A DNA stretch of 64,000 bases from Dehalococcoides mccartyi CG5 (lineage in GTDB: Bacteria > Chloroflexota > Dehalococcoidia > Dehalococcoidales > Dehalococcoidaceae). The position numbers and the translations under genes are program-made. Under the pieces are notes generated by a model that worked only from the letters and a program-made list of their open reading frames with translations, made no database searches and had not been told where the DNA came from. The stretch lies in contig NZ_CP006951.1 in NCBI RefSeq assembly GCF_000830885.1, positions 1,298,152-1,362,151 on the forward strand. The letters are read 5' to 3'. Shown here in pieces: positions 50,322-59,686 of this stretch (its first letter is position 1; every line of letters starts with the position of its first letter).

Positions 50322-51095
50322 ATGAACTACACCGAAGAAACAAACAGCCTAACTTTTCTGGGTACCGGCGGTGCCAGATTTATGGTCAGCCGCCAGATAC
50401 TGGCTTCGGGCGGAATCTGGCTAAACCTTGACGGCAAGCGTTTCCTGATTGACCCCGGTCCGGGCAGTATTGTGCAGGTATGCCGCTTGGGCTTAGACCC
50501 GGAAAAACTGAGTGCTATTCTTTTGTCTCACCGCCACCTTGACCACTCCGGCGATGTGAACGTAATGATAGAAGCCATGACCCAGGGAGGGTTTAAGAAA
50601 CACGGCCATTTTCTGGCCCCTAAAGACGCGTTTGATAATGAGCCGGTTATATACTCTTATCTGAAGCCGTTTTTAAATGACCTGACCATGCTTGAAGAAG
50701 GCCGTGAATACAATCTGGACGGGATAAAGGTTTTCACCACCCGGCGTCATCAGCACCCGGTGGAAACCTACGGATTTATCTTTGAATCTTCCAGCCACCG
50801 CATAGGTTACGTAAGCGATACCCGTTATTTTGAGGAGATGCCGCAGGTTTACGCAGGTTGCGATGTTCTGATAATAAACGTAGTCCTGAAGGAAGCTATA
50901 GAACGTATTTATCATTTGAGCATACCGGATGCCGCCAAACTTATTACCGCGGCTAAACCCAAAACGGCTATACTTACCCACTTTGGTCTGCAGCTTTACC
51001 GGGCAGACCCGGCTAAAATGGCGGCACAGCTGGCAAGTGAAACCGGCATACCCGTCATAGCCGCCGGCGATGACCTGCTTTTCAAGCTGGAATAA
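50322..51095 (+). CDS. Metallo-beta-lactamase fold hydrolase
   Basis: About 257 residues. LSHRHLDHSGDVN carries the HxHxDH zinc motif (near 67-72); TRRHQHPVETYGF, VSDTRYFEE and ILTHFG supply the other ligands. The overall form (RFLIDPGPGSIVQ) is like RNase Z-type and ComEC-type MBL proteins. There is no ribosome site before the ATG, and a GTG three codons earlier would lie before the predicted transcription start, so a leaderless message is likely. It is followed by a radical SAM gene 54 nt later. Substrate unknown. Confidence 0.85.
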   Translation: MNYTEETNSLTFLGTGGARFMVSRQILASGGIWLNLDGKRFLIDPGPGSIVQVCRLGLDPEKLSAILLSHRHLDHSGDVNVMIEAMTQGGFKKHGHFLAPKDAFDNEPVIYSYLKPFLNDLTMLEEGREYNLDGIKVFTTRRHQHPVETYGFIFESSSHRIGYVSDTRYFEEMPQVYAGCDVLIINVVLKEAIERIYHLSIPDAAKLITAAKPKTAILTHFGLQLYRADPAKMAAQLASETGIPVIAAGDDLLFKLE

Positions 51096-51149
51096 ACCCG
51101 AAACACAGTTTATTGTTTTTACCAGAATTAGTCCCAGAGAGGAACGCTT

Positions 51150-52982
51150 TTGAACTATCCCGAACATATTCTCCATCAGGTTGAAAAGCCCGGCCGTTAT
51201 ACCGGCGGGGAATGGAATTCCGTTTGCAAAGAATGGGCTGATATCCCCCTGAAGGTTGCCCTGAGCTTTCCAGATACATATGAAATAGGCATGTCCAACC
51301 TGGCCATACCCCTGCTTTACGATATTTTAAACCGCAACCCCAGTATACTGGCCGAAAGGGTATTTGCCCCCTGGCTGGATATGGAAAACCTTATCCGTGA
51401 GCACAACCTGCCTTTTGTCAGTCTGGAAAGCGGCCACCCATTAAAAGAATTTGATATTCTGGGCTTTTCACTGGGATATGAACTTACCTATACCAATATA
51501 CTGAATATGCTGTCTCTGGCCGGCATACCCATACTGGGAGCCGAAAGGGGAGGGGATTTCCCGCTGGTAATTGCCGGGGGAAGCTGCAGCCTGAACCCTG
51601 AACCTTTGGCAGACTTTATAGATGCTTTTGTAATAGGCGATGCCGAAGAGGCAATGGAAGACCTGTGTAAAGGCTTTATTGATGCTAAAAAACGCACTCT
51701 TTCCAAACCACAGCTTCTGAGGGAGCTGGCCAAAATCCCCGGAATTTATGTACCAAGCCTGTATCAGGCTGAATATAACCCTGACGGAACTTTAAAATCC
51801 ATCACCCCAACCGTACCTGAAGCGCCTTCGGTGGTGAACCGCCGAATTTTGCCCGCTTTGCCGCCGCCAACCGTCAAACCGGTAGTGCCCTATATAGAGG
51901 TGGTGCAGGACAGGGGGGCAGTGGAGATAAGCCGGGGTTGCAGCCGGGGCTGTCGTTTTTGTTCGGCCGGCATTCTGTACCGTCCGGTCAGGGTGCGCCC
52001 GGCGGAAGAGGTTATAACTGCAGTTGAAGGCATAATGGACAACTGCGGTTATGATGAAATTTCCCTGCTTTCGCTAAGCTGTTCGGATTATCCGGGTATA
52101 GAAGGTTTGGTAAAAACTCTGGCTGAAAAATACGCAGACAAACACCTTGCCCTGTCACTGCCCAGTTTACGCCTGACCCCGGATTCGGTCAGTTTGGTAA
52201 ATGTTCTGGCAGGTGCCCGAAAAAGCGGCTTAACCTTTGCCCCGGAAGCAGCCAGCCCGCGTCTGCAGAGGGTTATAAACAAACTTACCTCTGAAGAAGA
52301 GTTGTGCGCTACTGCCCGAACTGCCTTTGAAAGCGGCTGGACCAGCTTTAAGATGTATTTCATGATAGGACTGCCGACCGAAACTGACGAAGATGCAGCC
52401 GCTATCTGCCAGATGGTGGGCAAGGTAAACGCCTTGTCCCGAATCGCTCCCGGACGCCGCCCCCAGATACGCCTGAGTCTGGCATCATATGTACCCAAAG
52501 CCCATACCCCTTTCCAGTGGGAAGCCCAGCTGGACGAGGAATCTCTCTACCGAAGGGCAGATATAGTCAGGCAGGGGCTGAAACGCTGGGGGATAAAGCT
52601 TTCCTGGTCTGATACCAGAATGAGCCTGCTGGAAGCGGTATTTTCCAGAGGAGACCGCCGTCTGGGCAGGGTGATATACACCGCCTGGCAAAAGGGTGCC
52701 AAATTTGATGCCTGGAGTGAATGTTTCAATTTTTCTCTCTGGCAGGAGGCTTTTGACGAATGCGGCTTAAACCCCTCATTCTATGCCCACCGCAAACGTT
52801 CATTAGATGAGACTTTGCCCTGGAATCATATAAATACGGGGGTAAGCGCCGAATTTCTGAAAAGGGAATATACCCGCTCGCTGGAAGAGCAGGATACTCC
52901 TGACTGCCGTGAAGGCAAATGCCATGCCTGCGGGCTGGAAAAAGCGGTAACGGAATGTGCCGACCGCCTGCATAGAAAATAA
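51150..52982 (+). CDS. Radical SAM protein with B12-binding-like N-terminus (TIGR03960 type)
   Basis: 610 residues. The N-terminal part (about 1-220) resembles the cobalamin-binding-like domain of the YgiQ/TIGR03960 group (SFPDTYEIGMSNLA). The radical SAM core has EISRGCSRGCRFCSAG, the CxxxCxxC cluster site (near 268-277). The C-terminus has a Cys-rich end (CREGKCHACGLEK). The start is TTG with GAGAGG. In many genomes this protein is fused to, or followed by, a DUF2344 protein; none is adjacent here. Substrate unknown; a tRNA or ribosome modification is often suspected. Confidence 0.88.
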   Translation: MNYPEHILHQVEKPGRYTGGEWNSVCKEWADIPLKVALSFPDTYEIGMSNLAIPLLYDILNRNPSILAERVFAPWLDMENLIREHNLPFVSLESGHPLKEFDILGFSLGYELTYTNILNMLSLAGIPILGAERGGDFPLVIAGGSCSLNPEPLADFIDAFVIGDAEEAMEDLCKGFIDAKKRTLSKPQLLRELAKIPGIYVPSLYQAEYNPDGTLKSITPTVPEAPSVVNRRILPALPPPTVKPVVPYIEVVQDRGAVEISRGCSRGCRFCSAGILYRPVRVRPAEEVITAVEGIMDNCGYDEISLLSLSCSDYPGIEGLVKTLAEKYADKHLALSLPSLRLTPDSVSLVNVLAGARKSGLTFAPEAASPRLQRVINKLTSEEELCATARTAFESGWTSFKMYFMIGLPTETDEDAAAICQMVGKVNALSRIAPGRRPQIRLSLASYVPKAHTPFQWEAQLDEESLYRRADIVRQGLKRWGIKLSWSDTRMSLLEAVFSRGDRRLGRVIYTAWQKGAKFDAWSECFNFSLWQEAFDECGLNPSFYAHRKRSLDETLPWNHINTGVSAEFLKREYTRSLEEQDTPDCREGKCHACGLEKAVTECADRLHRK

Positions 52983-53006
52983 ACCTGCTGTTTGAAATCC
53001 GAATAA

Positions 53007-53034
53007 AAAGGGGGGCTTTTTTAAGCCCCCCTTT
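53007..53034. terminator. Bidirectional terminator between the radical SAM gene and gyrA
   Basis: AAAGGGGGGCTT (53007-53018) and AAGCCCCCCTTT (53023-53034) pair perfectly, with A and T tracts on both sides. Confidence 0.9.
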
Positions 53035-53056
53035 ATTTTTAACCAAAAGACTTCAG

Positions 53057-55486
53057 CTAAAAAGTAGCTACCGCAACCACTCTGTCACCTTCTTCAAGAC
53101 GCATTACCCTCACACCCTGAGTGGCTCTGCCCATGATGGGTATGCCATGTGAGGGGTCTTCTTCCTTGACCTGGGTACGGGTAACCATGCCATCGGCTGA
53201 AATAAGCATCATCTGGTCAGTTACACTGACTACCTTGGAGGCAACCACTTCACCGGTTTTATCTACTACCTTGAAGTTTATAACCCCGCTGCCAGCCCGG
53301 TGCTGCTGGGGATATTCCTCTATGGCAGTCAGCTTGCCGGCACCGTTTTCAGTTACGGTTATTACCATCGTTCCCTCTTGGGCAACGTCCATGCTGACCA
53401 CTTCGTCCTCCATGGAGAGGACTATAGCCTTGACACCGCCGGAAGCCCTGAGACTGGTGCGGAGTTCACTCACCGGGAAGCGGATGGATTGACCCAGACG
53501 GGTAGCCAGCAGAATATCTTTTTCTTCTATGGTCTCTACCGCCGCTACCAGTTCATCAGAAGCAGTCAGATCCATGGCTATCAGGCCGGAGGAACGGACG
53601 GCTGTAAACTCCTGCAGGGAGGTTTTCTTGATTTCACCTTTATTGGTAGCCATCAGCAGGAAATGGTCTGCCGGGAAGCTTTTCAAATCCAGTATGGCGG
53701 TTATCCGTTCATCCTGGGTAACAGGTATCAGGTTTACGATAGCTGTACCCTTGGCGATACGGGAGGAATCATCAGGTATATCAAAACAGCGCAGGCTGAA
53801 TACCTTGCCCCGGTTGGTAAAGAAGAGCAGGGTATCATGGGTATCCGAAACCGACAGGAACCGGACAGCGTCTGCTTCGCGGGTGGGCATACCCATTATG
53901 CCGGTACCGCCGCGATGCTGCAGACGGAATACATTAGCCGGTACCCGTTTGATAAAGCCGCGCTCACTTAGGGTAACTATAACATCCATATGAGGCACCA
54001 GGTCTTCCACCCGGAATTCTATAACACCTTGGTTAGAAATCTCGGTGGCACGGGGTTGGCCATAGCTGGATTTAAGGTCTTTGGCATCTTCCTTCACCAG
54101 AGCATAAATCTTTTCAGGGTGAGACAGCAGGTCTTCCAGATAACCTATCCGTTTCATAAGTTCGGCATATTCATCCAGTATCTTCTGGCGTTCCAGATTG
54201 GCCAGACGGCGAAGCTGCAAATCCAGAATAGCCTGGGCCTGTACTACCGAGAAATCAAATTCGGCTATCAGGTTTTTACGGGCGGCATCACCGTTTTCGG
54301 AGCCGCGGATAATGGCGATGATACGATCAATAAAATCCAGCGCTTTTTTAAGACCTTCCAATATGTGGGCACGGTCTTTGGCGGCTTTAAGTTCAAACTG
54401 GCTTCGGCGGGTGATAATAAGATGGCGGAAATCTATGAAGTTTTTAAGTACTTCTTTCAGGCTGAGAACCTGCGGCTGTCCGTCTACCAACGCCAGCATA
54501 TTTACAAAGAAAGAGGTGCGCATATTGGTATGTTTGTAAAGGCTGTTTAAAACCTGCTGGGGTTCGGCATCCCTCTTTAGTTCAATAACTACCCGCATGC
54601 CCTGGCGGTCAGATTCGTCACGCAGGTCGGAAATACCGGTCACTTTGCGTTCCTTGACCAGTTCGGCAATCTTAGCCACCAGTTCGGCCTTGTTTACCTG
54701 ATAAGGAATCTCGGTAACAAATATAGCCTTGCGGGTTTCCACTTCGCCAATATGGGCTTTGGCCTGGATAACAATCTTACCTTTACCGGTAGCATAGGCA
54801 CTCTTTATGCCATCAGTACCCAGTATAGTACCGCCGGTAGGAAAGTCCGGCCCGGAAACAAACTGCATCAGTTCGTCCACCCCGCAATCAGGGTTATCTA
54901 TCAGGTAACAAATAGCCTGACAGAGTTCGGCCAAATTGTGGGGAGGTATATTGGTAGCCATACCCACCGCAATACCCGAACTGCCGTTCATGAGCAAGTT
55001 AGGTATGCGGGCCGGCAGAACAGTAGGCTCTTCCAGCGAGGAATCAAAGTTGGGCATGAAGTCTACGGTATTTTTGTCTATATCTGCCAGCAGATGTTCG
55101 GCTATCTGAGCCAAACGGGCTTCGGTATAACGCATGGCAGCCGCGGGGTCGTTGTCCACACTGCCAAAGTTACCCTGACCGTCCACCAGCGGGTAACGAT
55201 AAGAAAAGGGCTGGGCCATGCGTACCATGGCGTCATAAACGGAAGAGTCACCGTGGGGATGGTATTTACCTAAAACTTCACCCACGATACGGGCACTCTT
55301 TTTATAGGGGGTATTGTGTTTCATACCCAGGTCATTCATGGCATAGAGGATGCGCCGTTGTACCGGCTTAAGCCCGTCACGCACATCCGGCAGGGCACGC
55401 GAGACTATTACACTCATAGCGTAATCAAGGTATGAGCCCTTCATTTCATCTTCTATATTTATCGGCCTGGTATTACCTGTTACCAT
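53057..55486 (-). CDS. gyrA: DNA gyrase subunit A
   Basis: 809 residues. It cuts and reseals DNA in gyrase. The catalytic Tyr is in [11 protein letters not shown] (near 122), and the quinolone-resistance region reads [15 protein letters not shown] with Ser and Asp at the positions of susceptible enzymes. The C-terminal six-bladed domain includes the GyrA box [11 protein letters not shown], so this is gyrase rather than Topo IV. It starts three bases after a TPR gene and is co-transcribed with it; gyrB is not in the window. Confidence 0.97.
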   Translation of the reverse strand: MVTGNTRPINIEDEMKGSYLDYAMSVIVSRALPDVRDGLKPVQRRILYAMNDLGMKHNTPYKKSARIVGEVLGKYHPHGDSSVYDAMVRMAQPFSYRYPLVDGQGNFGSVDNDPAAAMRYTEARLAQIAEHLLADIDKNTVDFMPNFDSSLEEPTVLPARIPNLLMNGSSGIAVGMATNIPPHNLAELCQAICYLIDNPDCGVDELMQFVSGPDFPTGGTILGTDGIKSAYATGKGKIVIQAKAHIGEVETRKAIFVTEIPYQVNKAELVAKIAELVKERKVTGISDLRDESDRQGMRVVIELKRDAEPQQVLNSLYKHTNMRTSFFVNMLALVDGQPQVLSLKEVLKNFIDFRHLIITRRSQFELKAAKDRAHILEGLKKALDFIDRIIAIIRGSENGDAARKNLIAEFDFSVVQAQAILDLQLRRLANLERQKILDEYAELMKRIGYLEDLLSHPEKIYALVKEDAKDLKSSYGQPRATEISNQGVIEFRVEDLVPHMDVIVTLSERGFIKRVPANVFRLQHRGGTGIMGMPTREADAVRFLSVSDTHDTLLFFTNRGKVFSLRCFDIPDDSSRIAKGTAIVNLIPVTQDERITAILDLKSFPADHFLLMATNKGEIKKTSLQEFTAVRSSGLIAMDLTASDELVAAVETIEEKDILLATRLGQSIRFPVSELRTSLRASGGVKAIVLSMEDEVVSMDVAQEGTMVITVTENGAGKLTAIEEYPQQHRAGSGVINFKVVDKTGEVVASKVVSVTDQMMLISADGMVTRTQVKEEDPSHGIPIMGRATQGVRVMRLEEGDRVVAVATF

Positions 55487-55489
55487 ATT

Positions 55490-56296
55490 CTAAACCTCCA
55501 GATCACCCTCGTTTTCATCATCAGTATATGTCTGGCTTTCAGCCTCAGCTTCTTCTGCCATCAGTTCGGTTTCATCTACTTCTATCTCGTATCCGCCTTC
55601 TTCTTTGTCACTCTCATCAGGCTCGGTGCTGACAGAACTCTTGGAAATCCCTCTGGAAGAGAATGAAGGTATACCCATCTGTGAGGGGTGCTGGAAGGTT
55701 TCACGTATAATCACCACCAGTTTTTCTTCATTGGAACTGATAACGGTGGCAGAATATTTGTTGCCGCCCTTCATCAGTTTTATAAGCCGCTTGGAAGTAG
55801 GTATATCCACCATCCCCAGCACTTCCCCGCCGCAGTTTTCCACCCACAGATTCATACCGTCTATCCGCAGACAAAGCTGGTCACCGGCTACAATTCTGGC
55901 CAGTACCCCTTTGGGAGCCAGGCGGGTCAGGTTTATCACCCCGGCTTTGCCTATTTCCTCCAGGAAATCCTGAGGCTGAACACGGTGAATAACCGGCCCG
56001 GCCGCGGTGCGTTCCTTGCTGAGCACTTCCAGCCGGTGCAGATTTTTTTCAGCTATTACATTATAAGGATCTATTTCTTTGGCACGGGTGTAGGCAGCAA
56101 TAGCTTCCGGATAAATAGCCAGCTCCAGATAGGCACGCCCCAGACGGTTAAAGGCTTCTACATCATTCGGGAACTGGTCAACAATTTTTCTATTAACCTC
56201 CACCGCCTCTTGCCAGCGTCCTTCCATGGCTAAATCTACAGCCTGTTTACTGCTCTGGCGCTTGAGTCTTAGCTGTTCCTCTTCTTGATATGCCAT
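55490..56296 (-). CDS. TPR-repeat protein upstream of gyrA
   Basis: 268 residues. Two or three TPR helices (about 15-95: FNRLGRAYLELAIYPEAIAAYTRAKEIDP, quoted as AYLELAIYPEAI) are followed by a beta-rich domain (about 125-210, LARIVAGDQLCLRIDG...LGMVDIPTSKRLIKLMKGG) and a strongly acidic tail. GAGGAATCT precedes the ATG. It is the first gene of an operon with gyrA, from which only three bases separate it. The beta domain looks nucleic-acid-binding in style, but I cannot name a family. Confidence 0.75.
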   Translation of the reverse strand: MAYQEEEQLRLKRQSSKQAVDLAMEGRWQEAVEVNRKIVDQFPNDVEAFNRLGRAYLELAIYPEAIAAYTRAKEIDPYNVIAEKNLHRLEVLSKERTAAGPVIHRVQPQDFLEEIGKAGVINLTRLAPKGVLARIVAGDQLCLRIDGMNLWVENCGGEVLGMVDIPTSKRLIKLMKGGNKYSATVISSNEEKLVVIIRETFQHPSQMGIPSFSSRGISKSSVSTEPDESDKEEGGYEIEVDETELMAEEAEAESQTYTDDENEGDLEV

Positions 56297-56432
56297 AGAT
56301 TCCTCATTTTTAGTTATTTGCTAAACGAGTAGTTATTTTACTGTATGCTAAACCCGTCTACAAGTATGAGAAACCATTTATTTGGTTATTATACTCCAAT
56401 TAGCTTAAAAATTCGCTTAGCCCGGGGGCAAA

Positions 56433-56461
56433 TTGACACCATTTCTAGGCTATGGTACTGT
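56433..56461 (+). promoter_or_regulatory. nfu promoter
   Basis: TTGACA (56433-56438), 17 nt, TACTGT (56456-56461), 47 nt before the ATG. Confidence 0.5.
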
Positions 56462-56508
56462 AATTTATAGGTGTTTTAATAATTTTTAACTACTGGAAGG
56501 AGCTACTG

Positions 56509-56727
56509 ATGCTGGAAAAAGTAGAAGCCGTTCTGGATAAAATCAGACCGGCCCTGGAAGCCGACGGCGGCAATGTTGAACTGGTAGATGTTGTGGACGG
56601 AGTAGTAAAAGTAAAACTGGTTGGCGCTTGTGCCGGCTGCCCCATGTCTACAATGACCCTGAAAAATGGCATTGAGCGTATCCTGAAGCGCGAGATACCC
56701 GAAATCAAAGAAGTAGTGGCTGCCTAA
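56509..56727 (+). CDS. NifU C-terminal (Nfu) iron-sulfur scaffold protein
   Basis: 72 residues, the minimal Nfu form. VEAVLDKIRPALEADGGNVELVDV and GACAGCPMSTMTLKNGIE (both quoted in part) carry the CxxC that binds a cluster between two monomers. GAAGGAG precedes the ATG. It delivers [4Fe-4S] clusters. A terminator begins within the last codons. Confidence 0.95.
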   Translation: MLEKVEAVLDKIRPALEADGGNVELVDVVDGVVKVKLVGACAGCPMSTMTLKNGIERILKREIPEIKEVVAA

Positions 56728-56746
56728 AGCAGCCACTCTCTTTTTA
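56715..56746 (+). terminator. Terminator overlapping the end of the nfu gene
   Basis: AGTGGCTGC (56715-56723) pairs with GCAGCCACT (56729-56737), with the stop codon in the loop, followed by CTCTTTTT. Confidence 0.85.
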
Positions 56747-56784
56747 TATACAATTTAAACCAAACACTATACCGCTAAAAAACC

Positions 56785-58002
56785 CTAGTCTTTTTCCATC
56801 TCAAAGGCCTTGTGTATGGCTCTGACCGCATCTTTTACCTTGTCTTCTTCTATAATGCAGGTTATGCGTATTTCCGAAGTGGAAATGAGCAAAATATTTA
56901 TGCCGACATCTGAAAGAGCCTTGAACATACGGGCGGCATAACCGGGGGCATTCAGCATGCCGGTGCCGATAATGCTGACTTTGCCTATTTTGGAATCACT
57001 CAGCACTTCTCTGGCCTGAAGTTCCTTGGCAATGGGGCCTATAACCTCCAGTGCCTTGCCCAAATCTGACTTGGTTACCGTAAAGGTCAGGTCTGTGATA
57101 TGGTCCTGGCTGGAGTTCTGGACGATGGTATCCACGCTAACCCCGGCCTTTGCCAGCGGGGCAAAGAGACCTGCCGCTATGCCCGGCTTGTCAGGCACTC
57201 CTAAAATGGTTATCTTAGCTACCTCAAAATCATGGGCTATTCCGCTGACCCTGTTTCGTATTTCCATCTTTTCCCCTCCATGTATAAGTGTGCCGGGATT
57301 TTCATTAAAACTGGAAGCCACCAGAATGGGTATATTGTACACTTGGCCTATTTCCACCGCCCGCGGGTGCATTATCTTTGCCCCGTAAGACGAGAGTTCC
57401 AGCATTTCTTCATAACTTATTTCCGAAAGCCGCCGGGCGTCCGGTATCAGGCGGGGGTCAGCGGTATAAACGCCGTCCACGTCTGTATAACGTTCGCATA
57501 TGGAAGCTCCCAAACTGGCCGCCAATGCAACCGCTGTGGTATCGGAACCGCCCCGCCCCAGAGTGGTAACATCCTGGCAGTCTGAAATACCCTGAAAACC
57601 GGCCACAATTACTACCCTGCCTTTATCCAGTTCGTCATGGATACGTTTGGGATCAATGCCGGTGATACGCGCTTTGGAATGGACCGAGTCCGTCCGAATG
57701 CCTGCCTGCTGGCCGGAAAGGCTGATAGCATCCTGACCCATATTTTTAAGTGCCATAGCCAGCAGGGTGCTGGAAACTATTTCACCGGTAGAGAGCAAAA
57801 CATCCATCTCACGCGGTTCGGGACAATCATTGAGCTTGTGGGCAAGCTCAATCAGGTCATCGGTAGTATCTCCCATGGCCGAAACCACCGCCACCACATC
57901 ATTGCCCTTCTGGCGGGCGGCAATAATCCGCTTGGCTACGTGTTTAATCCTTTCGGCATCACCAACCGAAGTGCCGCCGTATTTATGAACTACAACTGCC
58001 AT
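56785..58002 (-). CDS. lysC: Aspartate kinase
   Basis: About 405 residues from the ATG at 58002 (a start four codons upstream lacks the family's N-terminus). It phosphorylates aspartate at the head of the lysine, threonine and methionine branch. VVHKYGGTSVGDAERI, GFQGISDCQDVTTLGRGGSDTTAVALA (quoted in part) and ERYTDVDGVYTADPR form the kinase domain; two ACT domains (about 265-405) give feedback control. Monocistronic in this window. Confidence 0.96.
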   Translation of the reverse strand: MAVVVHKYGGTSVGDAERIKHVAKRIIAARQKGNDVVAVVSAMGDTTDDLIELAHKLNDCPEPREMDVLLSTGEIVSSTLLAMALKNMGQDAISLSGQQAGIRTDSVHSKARITGIDPKRIHDELDKGRVVIVAGFQGISDCQDVTTLGRGGSDTTAVALAASLGASICERYTDVDGVYTADPRLIPDARRLSEISYEEMLELSSYGAKIMHPRAVEIGQVYNIPILVASSFNENPGTLIHGGEKMEIRNRVSGIAHDFEVAKITILGVPDKPGIAAGLFAPLAKAGVSVDTIVQNSSQDHITDLTFTVTKSDLGKALEVIGPIAKELQAREVLSDSKIGKVSIIGTGMLNAPGYAARMFKALSDVGINILLISTSEIRITCIIEEDKVKDAVRAIHKAFEMEKD

Positions 58003-58116
58003 ACTAAACCCCAAACATTCTGTTTATATTTTGCCTGTTTGTTTTAATAGACCTGCACCGGCGGGAAAGCCGGATTTTGCCATCTATTATAAACCTTTAG
58101 CCTGAAAATAAAAGAC

Positions 58117-58320
58117 TTAGGGTCTGCTACCCCACCACAGTACAAACATAATTATCACCAAAACTACCGCACCTACTATAATCCAGGTGAAAAGGCTGCG
58201 TTCCACGCTTTTTCGGCGGGTATTTCCTGCCAGCCGCCTGCGGGTACAATCCACACAGGTACAGGCCGGGGGATGCCCCCCGTACATGGCGTTTCGGTAT
58301 CTGTCATCTTCTCTGGGCAT
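58117..58320 (-). CDS. Small single-helix protein with a Cys motif
   Basis: 67 residues. The N-terminal half is basic with CTCVDCTRRR (a CxCxxC motif, possibly metal-binding) and NAMYGGHPPAC; the C-terminal half is one membrane helix (about 44-63) ending WWGSRP. GAGG precedes the ATG by about ten bases. It starts 23 nt after the apgM gene and may be co-transcribed with it. Function unknown. Confidence 0.65.
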   Translation of the reverse strand: MPREDDRYRNAMYGGHPPACTCVDCTRRRLAGNTRRKSVERSLFTWIIVGAVVLVIIMFVLWWGSRP

Positions 58321-58343
58321 ATTTTATCTACCTCTAAATAAAT

Positions 58344-59525
58344 CTATTTAAGAAAAGCCTGCATCAGGGTGCAGCCCTTTTCAAATATTATACCTGTTTT
58401 AAGGGCTTCTTTCTCTGTAAAACGGGATACTCCGTTAGCTGAAAAACCCTTGCCCCACATCAGGAAGGGTACAGGCTCTGCCACATGGGTTTTAAGCTTG
58501 ATGGGGGTGGGATGGTCAGGCATAACAAGCACCCGAATATCTTCCGGGTACGAAAGAAGTTTACTCACCATAAACTCATCAATAAGCTCTATCGCCTTTA
58601 CTTTATCCGAAAGACTGCCGGCATGGCCGGCTTCATCCGGTGCTTCTACATGAATTACCGCCATATCATTATCCCGCAGGGCAGAAAGACCGCCCTGCAT
58701 CTGACCTGAAAAATCATTATTCAACCCGTCGGTTATGCCGTGTAGTTCCAGTATTTTCATATCCATCATCAGCCCCAAACCCCGCAGCAGGTCTACGCCT
58801 GAGGTTAGAGCGGCATCCAGCCCGTAAGCTTTTTTAAAAGAGGGCATGGGCGGAATGGGGCCGCTGCCCCAGAACAGCCAGATGGAATTGGCCGGCAGTT
58901 TACCCTGACTCTGGCGGTGAAGGTTTAGCGGGTGATCCCTGAGTATCTGCTGGGAGGAGCTGATAAGCTGGTTTAAGATAAGGCTTCCCTCACCCTGCGG
59001 CAGATAAGGAGATACCTCCCGGTCGGAAATATCGTGGGGAGGGGTACAGAGTGCGTTCGCCGTATTGCCCATACCCTTTAGTTTAAGCAGATGACGGTAA
59101 TTTACCCCAGGGTAAAACTTTACCCGTTCACTGCCAAGCTGCTTAGACACTGCGTCCAGCAGTTCGGAGGCTTCTTGGCTGGAAATATGCCCGGCTGAGT
59201 AACTGGCCATTTTGCCGTCTATTATAGATACCAGATTACAGCGGAAAATAACTTCGTCAGGGGCAACACTTACCCCCATGCTGACAGCCTCAATAGCCGC
59301 CCGCCCTTTATAATAAATTTCGGGGTCATACCCCAGCAGGGACATGCAGGCACAGGCAGATGAGGGCTCCATGCCGGGGGGCACATTGGCGCTTAATCCC
59401 ATAAAACCGTTTCGGGCCATCTTATCCAGATTGGGGGTGTGAGCCAGTTCCAGTGCAGTTTTACCGCCCTGTTCTTTTAGCCCCCAGCCGGAGGCACCAT
59501 CAGTAATAAGTACGCAATATTTCAT
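58344..59525 (-). CDS. apgM: Cofactor-independent phosphoglycerate mutase, archaeal ApgM type
   Basis: About 393 residues. It interconverts 3- and 2-phosphoglycerate with Mn or similar metals. LITDGASGW and THTPNLD-like HTPNLDKMARNG hold the alkaline-phosphatase-fold metal site; VEAPDEAGHAGSLSDKVKAIE and MPDHPTPIKLKTHVAEPVPFL (both quoted in part) complete it. The nucleophilic Ser is in EPSSACACMSLLGYDP. The length matches archaeal ApgM and not the 500-residue bacterial GpmI. The ATG at 59525 is preferred over a TTG three codons earlier. Confidence 0.93.
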   Translation of the reverse strand: MKYCVLITDGASGWGLKEQGGKTALELAHTPNLDKMARNGFMGLSANVPPGMEPSSACACMSLLGYDPEIYYKGRAAIEAVSMGVSVAPDEVIFRCNLVSIIDGKMASYSAGHISSQEASELLDAVSKQLGSERVKFYPGVNYRHLLKLKGMGNTANALCTPPHDISDREVSPYLPQGEGSLILNQLISSSQQILRDHPLNLHRQSQGKLPANSIWLFWGSGPIPPMPSFKKAYGLDAALTSGVDLLRGLGLMMDMKILELHGITDGLNNDFSGQMQGGLSALRDNDMAVIHVEAPDEAGHAGSLSDKVKAIELIDEFMVSKLLSYPEDIRVLVMPDHPTPIKLKTHVAEPVPFLMWGKGFSANGVSRFTEKEALKTGIIFEKGCTLMQAFLK

Positions 59526-59557
59526 TTCATCCAACCCCTGCTTGCTTTAGCTTCAAG

Positions 59558-59586
59558 TTGCCCTTATTAGCAATTGTCTCTATAAT
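59558..59586 (+). promoter_or_regulatory. tRNA-Pro promoter
   Basis: TTGCCC (59558-59563), 17 nt, TATAAT (59581-59586), 12 nt before the tRNA. Confidence 0.75.
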
Positions 59587-59597
59587 AGTAAATCTGG

Positions 59598-59675
59598 CGG
59601 GGCGTAGCGCAGCCTGGTTAGCGCGCAGCGTTCGGGACGCTGAGGCCGGAAGTTCGAATCTTCTCGCCCCGACCA
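59598..59675 (+). tRNA. tRNA-Pro (anticodon CGG)
   Basis: Acceptor CGGGGCG pairs with CGCCCCG, anticodon stem CAGCG/CGCTG encloses loop TTCGGGA (anticodon CGG), and the T-loop is TTCGAAT. CCA is encoded (59673-59675). Confidence 0.95.
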
Positions 59676-59686
59676 TTCTAATTTGC

